Assembly: GCF_020982545.1 (NCBI RefSeq)
Contig: NZ_JAJKLK010000004.1
Coordinates: 1 to 43,339 of the forward strand
Direction: 5' to 3'
Length of the DNA: 43,339 bases
Source of the DNA: Streptomyces sp. MNU76
GTDB taxonomy: Bacteria > Actinomycetota > Actinomycetes > Streptomycetales > Streptomycetaceae
A program made the translations under genes and the position numbers. This document shows, piece after piece, positions 34,501-42,875 of this stretch (the stretch's first letter is position 1; each line of letters begins with the position of its first letter). The notes beneath the pieces are model-generated. The model searched no databases. It saw nothing but the letters and a program-made list of their open reading frames with translations, and was not told where the DNA came from.

Positions 34501-34951
34501 CGACAAAATGCGCGCCCAGGGCAAGGTCATCGCCCAAAGCGACCTCCGCCAGCTCTCTCGGATGATGTACGGCCACATCAACATGCGCGGCCGATTCCAC
34601 TTCGAGCCACCCACCGACACCATGTTCGAGATCCCCGACCTCGAACCGGATCCCACCTGAAGACCCCAGGCCATCTCCGCAGACGGAGCCGTCCCTGACC
34701 ACTGCTGGACGACGAGCCCAACCACCTCGCACCGAAGCCGACACCTCGCCCGAGGTACCGGCTTCGCCCTTGCCCATCAACGCCCACCGTCACCGCCCAG
34801 GATGACCGCCTCACTCCCCAACGCCGCGTCAACTTCGACGAGACCAAAGCCAGGGAAGCTCTCAGCGCGTGGCCAACCCGATCAACCGGAGCCTCTGACC
34901 AGGCACAACACCCCTTAACCCACATTTTTGAGATCTTGGTCGCCACACCGC
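31503..34951 (+). mobile_element. Minimal Tn3-family transposon (transposase only), about 3.45 kb
   Basis: A perfect 22-bp inverted repeat lies at 31512-31533 and 34921-34942 (core ACCAAGATCTCAAAAATG). Each copy extends inwards to a TA(C/A)G end (31537-31540; complement at 34914-34917), which is the conserved inner end of 38-bp Tn3 repeats. Full 38-bp ends would be 31503-31540 and 34914-34951, weaker in their outer part. No 5-bp target duplication is evident, and no resolvase, res site or passenger gene was found between the repeats. Confidence 0.82.
31628..34660 (+). CDS. tnpA: Tn3-family transposase (divergent)
   Basis: ATG 31628 follows AGGAGAGG (GTG 31601 is longer but has no ribosome binding site), giving 1010 aa, the normal Tn3 length. 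The C-terminus is unmistakable: LVFGLLTLSGYSYQP, WRIDRPADYGPL, LNTVALFNTVYIQ, and HINMRGRFHF. Catalytic candidates are Asp702 (SVDGHGFVVP), Glu778 (VAEAGTHEDLVFGL, where the family has TDT..YSD) and Glu909 (HKERADLARR). The spacings 76 and 131 match the DDE triad, so the second Asp appears to be Glu. It is either a catalytically altered or a dead enzyme, or a divergent subfamily. Confidence 0.9.
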   Translation: MLSAEERQEVSAGYPSFVNGIPERDWPHLRLGEEDQRLIQGKRGEHNRHGLAVQLTVVRLLGRFQTDMERIPEDLVLRVGEQLGISDPLAKIILYGENGDTVRDHVREIRREHGWTSFLEGEAQLVAWLEDRLKYSTDGPKAMTLQALVWLREQRVLLPRYSTLRDLVTLCRSRAEDAVSKELVSQLNPHQVGTIDWLMEVPPAGRISRLEGLRRGVGVPSWANFVKALTRTDEIRALGFVDVDVSSIPGRKLAQLADHALTERVPRLKEQTGKRAAVLAAVKRLETSALDDAIDMLDKLITEGFISKPKRWADKALVDAYPTFAPDGTLTAQALLAVLESVAESIDHDSGEITDPVTDTDSTRTVLEAVADRDTLLRAAKNLLEYMPARDSDTHEARRAKALERFRDVRTLVPVLVDRVRFGARPAGQAALNALHALPPLLDREDVQLEDIDTTLLEGSWRRLVVGEPEQSDGAVNLAAYALCVVKTFHRHLCKREIFVQGCSRWRDLLAQLLSGEVWAQARPSLLTSLGLPEDPSAYLDRAATSLHADLVRVASRMPEGAQMPSGNGDLALPKGRPPRPSSLSRQVEKMLPKVELPQVVLDVLIRTGGIAAFTTRNGNPSPYPEFELSVAAVMVAYGCNIGLEAVANEEKDALKLDRLTSISREYFRPDVIEACTALMLGAESDALNTLQLDGERLASVDGHGFVVPTSQPGLLIAPEGNSEVTWLTMLNEQAIQLSGRMVSGRPSAALEALNTLTTYRDQTNVPDSRHPEAIVAEAGTHEDLVFGLLTLSGYSYQPAPHQINDTRLWRIDRPADYGPLQGATRRQIDLSRIATHWEDILRVIGSIHHGAVSAHDALRIVTRNGQPTDVGSAIVAVGRIAKTRHLLRLYDNPEYRHGIEAQSRLHKERADLARRICHGIDGPFPDYYPGLENRLGVLGLVLNTVALFNTVYIQKIVDKMRAQGKVIAQSDLRQLSRMMYGHINMRGRFHFEPPTDTMFEIPDLEPDPT

Positions 34952-35433
34952 CACGTGTACGCGGTTCACGCGCCAACACCGCCGAACAAGCGCTCCCCCC
35001 CTCAGCCGCTGGTCTCCGGGGCACTGCCGGGAACGGGCGGCATTTCAGTACTGGTTGAGGAACCCGGGAAAGCTGGAGTACCGCCCTGTCCGACCAACCC
35101 GGACACCGACTTCACCGCCGATGCCGCCAACGTTGCAGGCAGCTACGCTTCGTGTCCGCGTCACGACCTCACCCCTCAACAGACACCGCCTTCACCGACT
35201 CACGAACTCGGCAAGCGATCCTCCTGGTTGGGGGCAGCCGTCCTCCGCACCTTCACATCGCTTTCCGGAGCCAGCCGCACCCTCACCGCGTGACCGCTCC
35301 ACCCAGGGGGCTCGGGACTGGTCGTCGATGTCCGGCTGGTGAACCGGTCAGCCCGGAGGACTCGGTGGACTCGGCCCCCTGGGGCGCGCCCATGTTGGCG
35401 TACGCGTGCACTTCCTCTGGGAAGAACGCAGAT
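34952..35433. other. Intergenic region right of the Tn3 element
   Basis: About 480 bp with no family-like or RBS-supported frame. The frames present are short and without coding pattern. GGAAG before 35434 belongs to the next gene. Confidence 0.4.
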
Positions 35434-36015
35434 ATGACCGCCATCTTCGTATCGGCCGTGGGTGTGCTGGGAACCGTGGTGGGAGCCGCCCTCACTGCCT
35501 TCATCGCAGCTCGTACGGAACGGCGCAGAGAAAGATCACAGGACCGGGTCCGGCTGAGTGACCTGCGGGTAGAGCATCAGCGATGGCGCCGCGAGCGCCG
35601 GCAGGCCGCCTACCACTCATTCCTCGAAGCGCTGGGCATCGCCGACCGGGAGAACCAAGCCTTCTTCCGTGAATTGCGTGCCGGGCACGCTCCGGTCCCG
35701 CTCGACGAGACGCGGAGCGCCGCGATAAGGCTGAAGTTCAAGGATGCCGAGAGCGCGGGGCTGATGGTGGTGCTGGAGGGCCCCGAGCACGTCGCGGAAG
35801 CAGCCCACACCCTCGTCGAACAACTGTCCTCCCTCGTCCAAGACGTTCGGCAGTACGCGGAAGCAGTCGCAGCGGAGAGCAGCTCCATCGGGGGCGACGA
35901 CGTGCACGAGGCCGGCATGCGGTTCATCGCCGATCGGAAGGCGTTTCTCGGCTTGGCCAGGGATGCGCTCGATGAGGTGACCAAGCACATCCAGCCCCTC
36001 CCCGAAATGGAGTGA
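35434..36015 (+). CDS. Small membrane-anchored coiled-coil protein
   Basis: ATG 35434 with GGAAG upstream gives 193 aa. FVSAVGVLGTVVGAALTAFIAARTERRRER is a single N-terminal membrane segment followed by a basic stop-transfer. The rest is a long helical region (HQRWRRERRQAAYHSFLEALGIADRENQAFFREL, then LIADRK-type helices). Such proteins are frequent in Streptomyces accessory DNA, with no known role. Its fold plan resembles the product of 28229-28798. Confidence 0.6.
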   Translation: MTAIFVSAVGVLGTVVGAALTAFIAARTERRRERSQDRVRLSDLRVEHQRWRRERRQAAYHSFLEALGIADRENQAFFRELRAGHAPVPLDETRSAAIRLKFKDAESAGLMVVLEGPEHVAEAAHTLVEQLSSLVQDVRQYAEAVAAESSSIGGDDVHEAGMRFIADRKAFLGLARDALDEVTKHIQPLPEME

Positions 36016-36080
36016 GGCACGCCTCGCGGCTTCGGTCGGTGCTTCCTTGGAGTGCTTGTCCCTCCCAGCGGCGATGCCCG

Positions 36081-36573
36081 TCATGATGTCCCGGTCCGCC
36101 AAGACGCACCGAGTTCCGCGAGCCATCCTCGAAGTGCGCCGCGCCGTTCCTCCAGGTCCTGCGAGGCGGGCGAGAGGAGATAGACGTTGTCGCGGTACAG
36201 GCGGAATCCGAGGCTCTGCCATCCCTGGGCGATCTTGGTGTTCACGCGGCCCCACTCGGCCTGGTCCGTCAGACGCCGGCTGCCGAGGTCGGTGATACCG
36301 GGTGAGCAGGCGATGGCCCGGCAGCCGGCCATGAGCCGGGTGATGACTCGCAGCCGAGTACCGCCGCCAGTCCGTGCCCACGCCAGAGGGGATCCAGCGT
36401 CACCCGGTCCATGACGAGCAGCGCGGAGCCGACGTACTCCAGCCGCTCGCTGACCTCGGTGGTGAAGGAGCCTGTTGCGGGATCGAGGAGCGCCTGGGCG
36501 GTCTCGTACAGGTCCTCGGATTCCTCTTCCATCGCCCAGTACGTTCGGTATCCAGTGACCGTTGTTGCACGGG
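36081..36573 (-). pseudogene. Remnant of a GNAT-type acetyltransferase-like gene
   Basis: The upstream part (frame ending at about 36350) reads TGYRTYWAMEEESEDLYETAQALLDP and LLVMDRVTLDPLWRGHGLA, where WRGHGLA matches the acetyl-CoA-binding loop. A one-base change near 36355 moves the rest to another frame: VITRLMAGCRAIACSPGI to WQSLGFRLYRDNVYLLSPA. The coding pattern stops at a TAA about 36574-36576, so the 5' end is missing and abuts the divergent recombinase operon. It is thus truncated and frameshifted, probably by arrival of that element. Confidence 0.7.
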
Positions 36574-36621
36574 TTCGTTAGACCGTCCGTGGGAGAAGAC
36601 AGTGGTGCCTGCTGCTGGCAG

Positions 36622-38049
36622 GTGCACCGATATGACTTCGGCCGGGGCTTCGGCGAACTCGCCGCCATGCTGACGGTCTTCGCCCCGGACTTGGAATCGT
36701 GGGCGAAGGCCCGAGGCGGTCGGGATGGCCAGAGATTCCTCCTGGGGCCCAATGGCTGGCCAGACCGTCGCATCAATGCCTGCCTTGGTTCGGCAAAGTG
36801 GCGAATCCTCGCGGAACGCACAGCCCGGGACTACACGTACTCGCTCGTCGTGTGGTTGAACTTCCTGCTCACCAGGGGGGTGAACTGGTGGGAGGCGGTC
36901 GAAGACGACGCGGAGGAGTTCCTGTTCTGGCGGGTTACCGATCCGGCCAACACCGGGCGCGTCCAGACGAGCTCGTTCTCCCGCGATCTTGCGGGCCTGA
37001 ACAAGTTTTACAGGTGGATGCGTCGTCGCTATGGCGTCGAGAATCCCTTCAGCGACTTCGATGCTCCCAGGGCGCGGCGCACGGAGGACGTCAAGTGGTT
37101 GGACGTCGGGGGCTATAAGCGGTGGCGGGACCTCGGGATCCGTGGCAGGGACCTGTCCGGGCGCCCGGATAGGTGGTGGCGTGGCCGCAACGAGCAGCGG
37201 GACGTCGCCTTCTGTGACGGCCTCTACGGCAACGGGCTGCGGGTGTCGGAGTGGGCGAGCGTGATGTTGCCCGAACTGTCTTCCTACGACGGCCGGCGCG
37301 GCTACTACACCTGCCAGTTGGCGGATGCCTGCGCGAAGGGCGGGTACGGCCATCCGTACTGGACTCCCCGCGTGGCGATGAAGGGGCTGCTGTCGTACGT
37401 GGAAGGCGCTCGGGCGGCTGCGGTGCGAAGAGCCCAGGCCGCCGGCCGTTACGAGCGTCTGGGCCGGGCGCGGATGGTGTTGGCGACGCACGGCATGGAG
37501 GCCGTGACCCTGGAGGGGGCGAACGGTGGCGCCGAGCGTCGGCAGTGGAATGACATCGGCCCCCGTACCCGGCTGCGTCTGCTGCGGCGCACCGACCTTG
37601 GGCTGGAGCCGTTGGCGTTGTGGCTGAACGAGGACGGTCTGCCACGCGACGGGCGAGGGTGGGAACACACCTTCGACGCCGCGAACAAGCGGATCGCGAT
37701 GCTCGGGCTGGAGGGGTTCACCTGCACCGCCCATATGCTGCGCCATTCATTCGCGCTGAAGTGGTACGCGATCGGCAAGCTGGTCCACGCTCCGCGGATC
37801 GGACACCTCACGGAGGATGAACGGCAGGACTTTCGAGAACAGTTCGGTGACACCTGGCACTTGGTGCAGACGATGCTCGGACACCTGAGGGTCGAGACGA
37901 CCAAGTCGATCTACCTTGAGCCCTTCCGGACGCTGGATGTCGAGATGCTGCTGGCCCACGCGGAAGGGTTCCCCGTCGAGACTTTCATGACGGATGTGTT
38001 CACCGGGCACCCTCGGGTCCGCACCGATCCCCTGGCCGGCGTCCGGTGA
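36622..38049 (+). CDS. Tyrosine recombinase 1 of a three-gene operon
   Basis: The start is uncertain: GTG 36622 is my choice, with TTG 36562 and ATG 36667 as alternatives; none has a good ribosome binding site. The product is about 475 aa. The SAM-like N-terminal domain includes ARDYTYSLVVWLNFLL. The catalytic domain has Arg in YGNGLRVSEWASV, HMLRHS (HxxR-H), and GHLRVETTKSIYLEPF with His and the nucleophilic Tyr nine residues apart. All catalytic positions are present. It overlaps recombinase 2 by 4 bp (GTGA), so the three products are made together. Confidence 0.85.
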   Translation: MHRYDFGRGFGELAAMLTVFAPDLESWAKARGGRDGQRFLLGPNGWPDRRINACLGSAKWRILAERTARDYTYSLVVWLNFLLTRGVNWWEAVEDDAEEFLFWRVTDPANTGRVQTSSFSRDLAGLNKFYRWMRRRYGVENPFSDFDAPRARRTEDVKWLDVGGYKRWRDLGIRGRDLSGRPDRWWRGRNEQRDVAFCDGLYGNGLRVSEWASVMLPELSSYDGRRGYYTCQLADACAKGGYGHPYWTPRVAMKGLLSYVEGARAAAVRRAQAAGRYERLGRARMVLATHGMEAVTLEGANGGAERRQWNDIGPRTRLRLLRRTDLGLEPLALWLNEDGLPRDGRGWEHTFDAANKRIAMLGLEGFTCTAHMLRHSFALKWYAIGKLVHAPRIGHLTEDERQDFREQFGDTWHLVQTMLGHLRVETTKSIYLEPFRTLDVEMLLAHAEGFPVETFMTDVFTGHPRVRTDPLAGVR

Positions 38050-39950
38050 GTCCACGCGGGCGCAAGGCGTCGCTGCCTGGTCACGGCCCGAGGACTCAGC
38101 GCGGCCTGTTGGTCGAGGACGACGGGTCCCTCGCGGTGCGCTGCTTCAGCCAGGACGGTGAGGACCGAAGGGACTATGACTTCTCGCGTTTACGTATGGC
38201 TCCGGGGCTGCGCGATGCCCTGCTGGCCGCGTTCGTGAAGCGGACCGCGCCAGGGGCCGGGCTGACGTCCCTGCAGTCGGTGAACAAGGTGCACGGCGCG
38301 GTGGTACGGCTGGACCACTACCTGGAGACGCTGGCCTGGCCGCCGACCGAGTTGGCGCATCTGACGGCCGAACACATCGACGGGTTCTACCAGAGCCGCA
38401 GGCACATCGACAGCATTCGCGTCGACCTGAGCCATCTGCGGCAGCTGCTGGCCTTGGCCGACGGGGTCAGTGATGCCGTATCCGCCCGGCTGGCGGGGCC
38501 GCTTCCGAAGCAGATCAGGGGTGAGGGACGGCGGAGTTACAGCCGGGCGGAGTTGAAGCGGATCACAGAAGCCTCCCGCGCGGACTTGCGCGCGGCGGCG
38601 GCGCGTATTCGCGGCAACCGGGAGCTGTTGCAGCGCGTTCGCCGCGGGGAGGATGTCGCCCAGGGCGACCGGAGCGTCGCGCGGAGGCTGGAACTGCTGG
38701 ACTGGGTCGACCGCTTCGCGGATGTTCCCCGGGCGTCGGCGCCCTCTCCGTCGGCCAGCAGTCCCTTTCCTCGCCCTTGCACCTGGGTGAGCAGGCTCGG
38801 CTCGGTGGTGGAGTTCGTTTCAGCCTTGCACCTGACGATCGCCGAGACCGCCGCCGGCGCGGTGCTGTTGGCGGCGATGACGGGCGAGAACCCGGAAGTG
38901 ATCCTCAAGACTCCGGCGGTGCATCATCGCGCGGACGGGTACACGGGTGAGAGGGCGACGGCCATCGTCGGCGTGCGCAAGCCGCGGCGGGGCCGCCGCG
39001 CCTACATGGACCTGGCGCTCTCGGAGATCCCCGACTGGATCAGCATCCCGGCCGAGCCGGAAGAGGTCACGACCCGGGACGAGCTGCACACACCGTTCGG
39101 CCTCTATCTGCTGCTGCACGAGCTGACGAGGCGTTCGCGGGCACTGACCGACAGTGACCGGCTGCTCGTGGGCTATTGCGCGGCGGGTGGCAAGGGGGCC
39201 AGTCGAGGCTTGCGTCCACTGACCTATGCCGGCCTGCACGTCTCACAGCTGGGCAGGACTCAGGGCTTGCTGCGGGACGACCCGGATGGGCGGGGCGAGC
39301 CGGTGCCTCTGCCGTTGCGGTTGGACCTGCTGCGGTTGACGTTCATCGAGCTGCACCAGATGCCGGTCGCGCACACGGAGCAGACCGCGGCGACGTCCTA
39401 CCTGGCCCGCAACCGCGGCAACATCACCGAGTACCGCAAGGTCGTCGCGGCCACCTTGGTGGACGAGGTGGCCAAGGCCCGCACACTCGGCGCAGTGGCG
39501 GTGATGTCCGCGCAGGACGTTGAGCGGGCCCGAACGGATCCGGATGCGGTAGCCGCCGAGCATCGGCTCGACATCGCCGTCCTCAGGCGGGTGATCGCGA
39601 GGGAACTGGACACGGTGCTGGCGGCCTGTACTGACAACCGAAACGGTCCTCATGGGCCGCCGGGACAGCCGTGTCCGGCCTCGTTCATGCTGTGCTTGGG
39701 CTGTGAGTGCGCCCGCGCCCTTCCGCATCATCTGCCCGTTCAGGTGCTGGTCCACGACCGGCTGGCCGAGCGGCGCGAGCAGTTGGACCCGCTGCAGTGG
39801 GCCGAGCGGTTCGCCGGTCCTCACGCGCAGCTCGCCGACCTGCTCGATCAGCATGACGAGGCGGCTGTCACGGACGCCCGGCACTGCGCTACGGATGCTG
39901 ACCGTTCGCTGGCCGAGCGTCTCTTGAACCGGGAGCTTGACCTGCGATGA
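38046..39950 (+). CDS. Middle recombinase-like protein of the trio, probably catalytically inactive
   Basis: The product is 634 aa. It shares the general layout: N-terminal helical core-binding part (SVNKVHGAVVRLDHYLETLAWPPTELAHLTAEHIDGFY) and a C-terminal domain. At the first arginine position it has MTGENPEVILK, with no Arg, and no HxxR motif is visible. HTEQTAATSYLARN still keeps His and Tyr nine residues apart. A Cys-rich tail (FMLCLGCECAR) follows. Middle partners with degenerate sites are known in recombinase-in-trio elements. It overlaps recombinase 3 by 4 bp. Confidence 0.7.
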   Translation: MSPRGRKASLPGHGPRTQRGLLVEDDGSLAVRCFSQDGEDRRDYDFSRLRMAPGLRDALLAAFVKRTAPGAGLTSLQSVNKVHGAVVRLDHYLETLAWPPTELAHLTAEHIDGFYQSRRHIDSIRVDLSHLRQLLALADGVSDAVSARLAGPLPKQIRGEGRRSYSRAELKRITEASRADLRAAAARIRGNRELLQRVRRGEDVAQGDRSVARRLELLDWVDRFADVPRASAPSPSASSPFPRPCTWVSRLGSVVEFVSALHLTIAETAAGAVLLAAMTGENPEVILKTPAVHHRADGYTGERATAIVGVRKPRRGRRAYMDLALSEIPDWISIPAEPEEVTTRDELHTPFGLYLLLHELTRRSRALTDSDRLLVGYCAAGGKGASRGLRPLTYAGLHVSQLGRTQGLLRDDPDGRGEPVPLPLRLDLLRLTFIELHQMPVAHTEQTAATSYLARNRGNITEYRKVVAATLVDEVAKARTLGAVAVMSAQDVERARTDPDAVAAEHRLDIAVLRRVIARELDTVLAACTDNRNGPHGPPGQPCPASFMLCLGCECARALPHHLPVQVLVHDRLAERREQLDPLQWAERFAGPHAQLADLLDQHDEAAVTDARHCATDADRSLAERLLNRELDLR

Positions 39951-41692
39951 CAACGACAAGGCTCGCGCAGCAGCTGGCGGCCGAGGAGATCCCGCCCGGG
40001 ACGCAGTGGCCGACTCCGGACACCCGGGTGCTGGTGAACCGTGATCTACGGCCGGAGACCGACCTCTCCCAGCTGTCGAGGTTCCGTCACGATCACTGGG
40101 ACCTCAACCCAGCGGTCTTCGCTGACCACTCCAGCTCCTACACCCTCAACTTCAAGATGGTCCCAGCCCCGTTGAGGCTGGCGGCCAAGCACTACGCCTG
40201 GCAACTGCTCAACCACACCGAGCCGCCCTCGGTGCGCGGCGCCAATGGCAGCCGGATCTGGGTCACCACGATCGCGACGCAGTTCAACACCGCGCTCAAA
40301 TTCGTGCTCGACTGGTTCGCCGGCCAGGGAGTGACAGCGTTCTGCCAGGTGACGAACTCCATGCTGGACGCCTACCTCATCGAGATCTCCCGCCAAGAGG
40401 GCGCATTGGAGAGCTGCTACCGCAAGCTCACCGAAGTCCGCAGGCTGTGGGCCTATCGCAGTGTCCTGCCCGCGAGTATGCGCCTTCCCCAGGCACCGCC
40501 CTGGGACGGCGAGGACACCGGCGACCTCCTGGGGCGCACGTGCAGCCGGAGGGAGAACCGCACCCGCCGGATCGGCGCGGCCACGATGGAGATGCTTCTG
40601 GCCTGGGCGATCCGTTTTGTCGAGGACTTCGCCGAGGACATCCTGGCTGGCCACGCAGAGCACCGTGAACTGATGAGCCGGACGCCCGATGCGCGCCGGG
40701 CCGCCGTCGGAAGGGGAGAGCCCGCGCGGGCCCGGTACGGCCGCGGCGGGCTGAAGCCGAAGGTCGCCGCCTATCTGGCGGGCCTGCGCGAGCGCGGAGA
40801 GACGCTTCCTGGCCGGCGCAACGAGGCCGGGAACCTGGAGATCGACTGGCGCCGTCTGGCCGCCATCCTGGGCTGCTCTGACTCCGTCGAGGACACCGGG
40901 ACCGGGCGGATGATCACCGAGTCCGGGGTTCCCATCGGGTCCTGCACCTACCTGGACGCACCGGTGACCGGCCTGTTGGACGGGGTGACCTGGCGGACAG
41001 AGCGCATCACCCACCACGAGGCACCGCAGCTGGCACGCCTGCTGAGTACGGCATGCCTGATCATCATCGCGTACCTGTCCGGCGCCCGCGTCGGGGAAGT
41101 CCTCAACCTCCGGCGCGGCTGCGTGCGCTTCGACGCGGACACCGGACTGTGGCTGATGGAGGGCCTCTACTTCAAAGGCGCCACGGACCAGGACGGCAAC
41201 GTGGTCCCCGAGGGGAAGATCCGCGAGGACCCCTGGGTGATCATCGAACTGGTTGCCCGCGCGATCACGCTGCTGGAGCGGCTGCATTTCCACACTCTGC
41301 TGTTCCCGACCCATCTCGACAGCAGGGACCGGGGCCGAGCAAGTCAGCGCCGCGGGCAGGCCCGCACGACGAGCTCCATCGTCAAGGATCTGGCGGCGTT
41401 CGTGGCGTGGGTCAACGCCGAGTGCGCGCGCCGTGTGCGCACCGATGCCATCCCTGATGACGGGCGCGGTCGGCTGACGGCCAGTCGCTTCCGGCGCACC
41501 CTGGCCTGGTTCATCCGCCGCCGACCGCGGGGCCTGATCGCGGCCTCGATTCAGTACGGCCATCTGCACACCCGCATACTGCAGGGCTATGCAGACCCTC
41601 GGGAATTGCATCAGACGGGCGAGAAGTCGCAGGTCGCAAGTTCAGCGCGACGGCCTGAAGGACTCCAACGCTACTACGAACTGACCTTCTGA
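39947..41692 (+). CDS. Tyrosine recombinase 3 of the trio, C-terminus atypical
   Basis: The product is 581 aa. YLSGARVGEVLNLRRG carries the first Arg. LTASRFRRTLAWFI is the box II Arg with His replaced by Ser. YGHLHTRILQGYADP supplies His and Tyr at the right spacing. After the Tyr only 33 residues follow (RELHQTGEKSQVASSARRPE ...). Relatives of this class usually have a much longer C-terminal part, so the gene seems truncated and its tail replaced by new sequence up to 41692. It is translationally coupled to recombinase 2. Confidence 0.8.
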   Translation: MTTTRLAQQLAAEEIPPGTQWPTPDTRVLVNRDLRPETDLSQLSRFRHDHWDLNPAVFADHSSSYTLNFKMVPAPLRLAAKHYAWQLLNHTEPPSVRGANGSRIWVTTIATQFNTALKFVLDWFAGQGVTAFCQVTNSMLDAYLIEISRQEGALESCYRKLTEVRRLWAYRSVLPASMRLPQAPPWDGEDTGDLLGRTCSRRENRTRRIGAATMEMLLAWAIRFVEDFAEDILAGHAEHRELMSRTPDARRAAVGRGEPARARYGRGGLKPKVAAYLAGLRERGETLPGRRNEAGNLEIDWRRLAAILGCSDSVEDTGTGRMITESGVPIGSCTYLDAPVTGLLDGVTWRTERITHHEAPQLARLLSTACLIIIAYLSGARVGEVLNLRRGCVRFDADTGLWLMEGLYFKGATDQDGNVVPEGKIREDPWVIIELVARAITLLERLHFHTLLFPTHLDSRDRGRASQRRGQARTTSSIVKDLAAFVAWVNAECARRVRTDAIPDDGRGRLTASRFRRTLAWFIRRRPRGLIAASIQYGHLHTRILQGYADPRELHQTGEKSQVASSARRPEGLQRYYELTF

Positions 41693-41757
41693 ACAGGCAT
41701 GTTGCCAAGAAGAGCCCGTCTAATGCATGATTTGCCCTCCAGAAGGGATGGTCTGGA

Positions 41758-42861
41758 GTGGTGCATCAGCAGAAGGTGGCCCTTGCCGGGGCAGCTCAAC
41801 TGGAGCTCGTGTCCGGGGTCGTTCAACTGCGTCCCGAGGACGCGATGTTCGACGCGATGCTGCGGGGCTGGAGGGCTCAGCAGAAGTCGCGCGGGCTGAA
41901 GGATGAGACGATCGACCCGCGGGAACGCCTGGTCCGCCGGTTCCTCGAGTTCGCGAACGACTACCCGTGGCAATGGACGCCGGCCCACATGGACGAGTGG
42001 TCGGCCTCCTTGGCGAGCGAGAAGCATCTGGCGCCGTCCACGATCCGCAGCTACCAGGGCGACGTTCGACTGTTCAGCGAGTTCCTCATCGACGGCCGCT
42101 ACGGGTGGGGGACGGCTTGCGAAGAAGCCTTCGGCACCCATCCGGTGGCCATCGCTCACGAGTGGAACACCCTTCCCCACCTCCAGGATTACGAGGGCGA
42201 CCCGGAGGCCAGGCCCTTCACTCGCGAGGAACTGCAGCGATTCCTCGACTACGCCGACGACCAGGTCACCCGCGCCGTGAAGTCCAAGCGCAAGGGCGCC
42301 CTTGCCGCCTACCGCGACGCCACCCTCTTCAAGGTCATCTACGGCTGGGGCCTTCGCCGGACGGAGACCTCCAAGCTGGATGTCGTCGACTTCGGGCGCA
42401 ATCCGCAGGCTCGGCAGTTCGGCCGGTTCGGCACGCTTAACGTCCGCTACGGCAAGGCAAAGAAGGGCCAGCCGCCGCGACGACGGAACGTGCTGTCGGT
42501 GATGGACTGGGCCGTCGAGGCGGTCGCCGACTACGTCGAGAACGTCCGGCCGCGCTTCGGATTCCCCGACCACCCAGCACTGTGGATCACTGAACGCGGA
42601 GGGCGTCTGCAGCCCGGCTCCATCAACGACCGGTTCGAGGCATACCGCGATGCCCTAAAGCTCCCGAAAGACCTAGTTCCGCACTCAATTCGTCATTCTT
42701 ACGTCACGCATCTGACCGAAGACGGAGTGGACCGGCGCTTCATCCAGCAGCAGGTCGGTCACGAGTGCGACAGCTCCACGGCCATCTACACGCACGTCAG
42801 CGACGACTTCATGAACACTGCCCTGAGCAAGGCCCTGGCCCCGGCGTTCGCCGGCGCCTGA
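41758..42861 (+). CDS. Fourth tyrosine recombinase (XerC/D-like integrase)
   Basis: GTG 41758 (or 41761) behind AAGGGA gives 367 aa. It has RGLKDETIDPRERLVRRFLEFAND in the core-binding domain. Catalytic motifs are Arg in YGWGLRRTETSKL, HSIRHSYVTHL (HxxRH) and VGHECDSSTAIYTHVS with His and Tyr. The full set is present. It differs in type from the trio and sits 65 bp downstream of it, followed 14 bp later by a broken XRE gene, an arrangement that recurs as an integrase-regulator pair in Streptomyces. Confidence 0.9.
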   Translation: MVHQQKVALAGAAQLELVSGVVQLRPEDAMFDAMLRGWRAQQKSRGLKDETIDPRERLVRRFLEFANDYPWQWTPAHMDEWSASLASEKHLAPSTIRSYQGDVRLFSEFLIDGRYGWGTACEEAFGTHPVAIAHEWNTLPHLQDYEGDPEARPFTREELQRFLDYADDQVTRAVKSKRKGALAAYRDATLFKVIYGWGLRRTETSKLDVVDFGRNPQARQFGRFGTLNVRYGKAKKGQPPRRRNVLSVMDWAVEAVADYVENVRPRFGFPDHPALWITERGGRLQPGSINDRFEAYRDALKLPKDLVPHSIRHSYVTHLTEDGVDRRFIQQQVGHECDSSTAIYTHVSDDFMNTALSKALAPAFAGA

Positions 42862-42875
42862 CGAGGAAGGACCCG

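Noticed and set aside
31498..34956. 5-bp target duplication for the Tn3 element
   Set aside because: Flanks compared at both possible outer ends do not match.
40046..41611. 521-codon minus-strand frame opposite recombinase 3
   Set aside because: Shadow of a gene with tyrosine-recombinase motifs; no domain or start signal.
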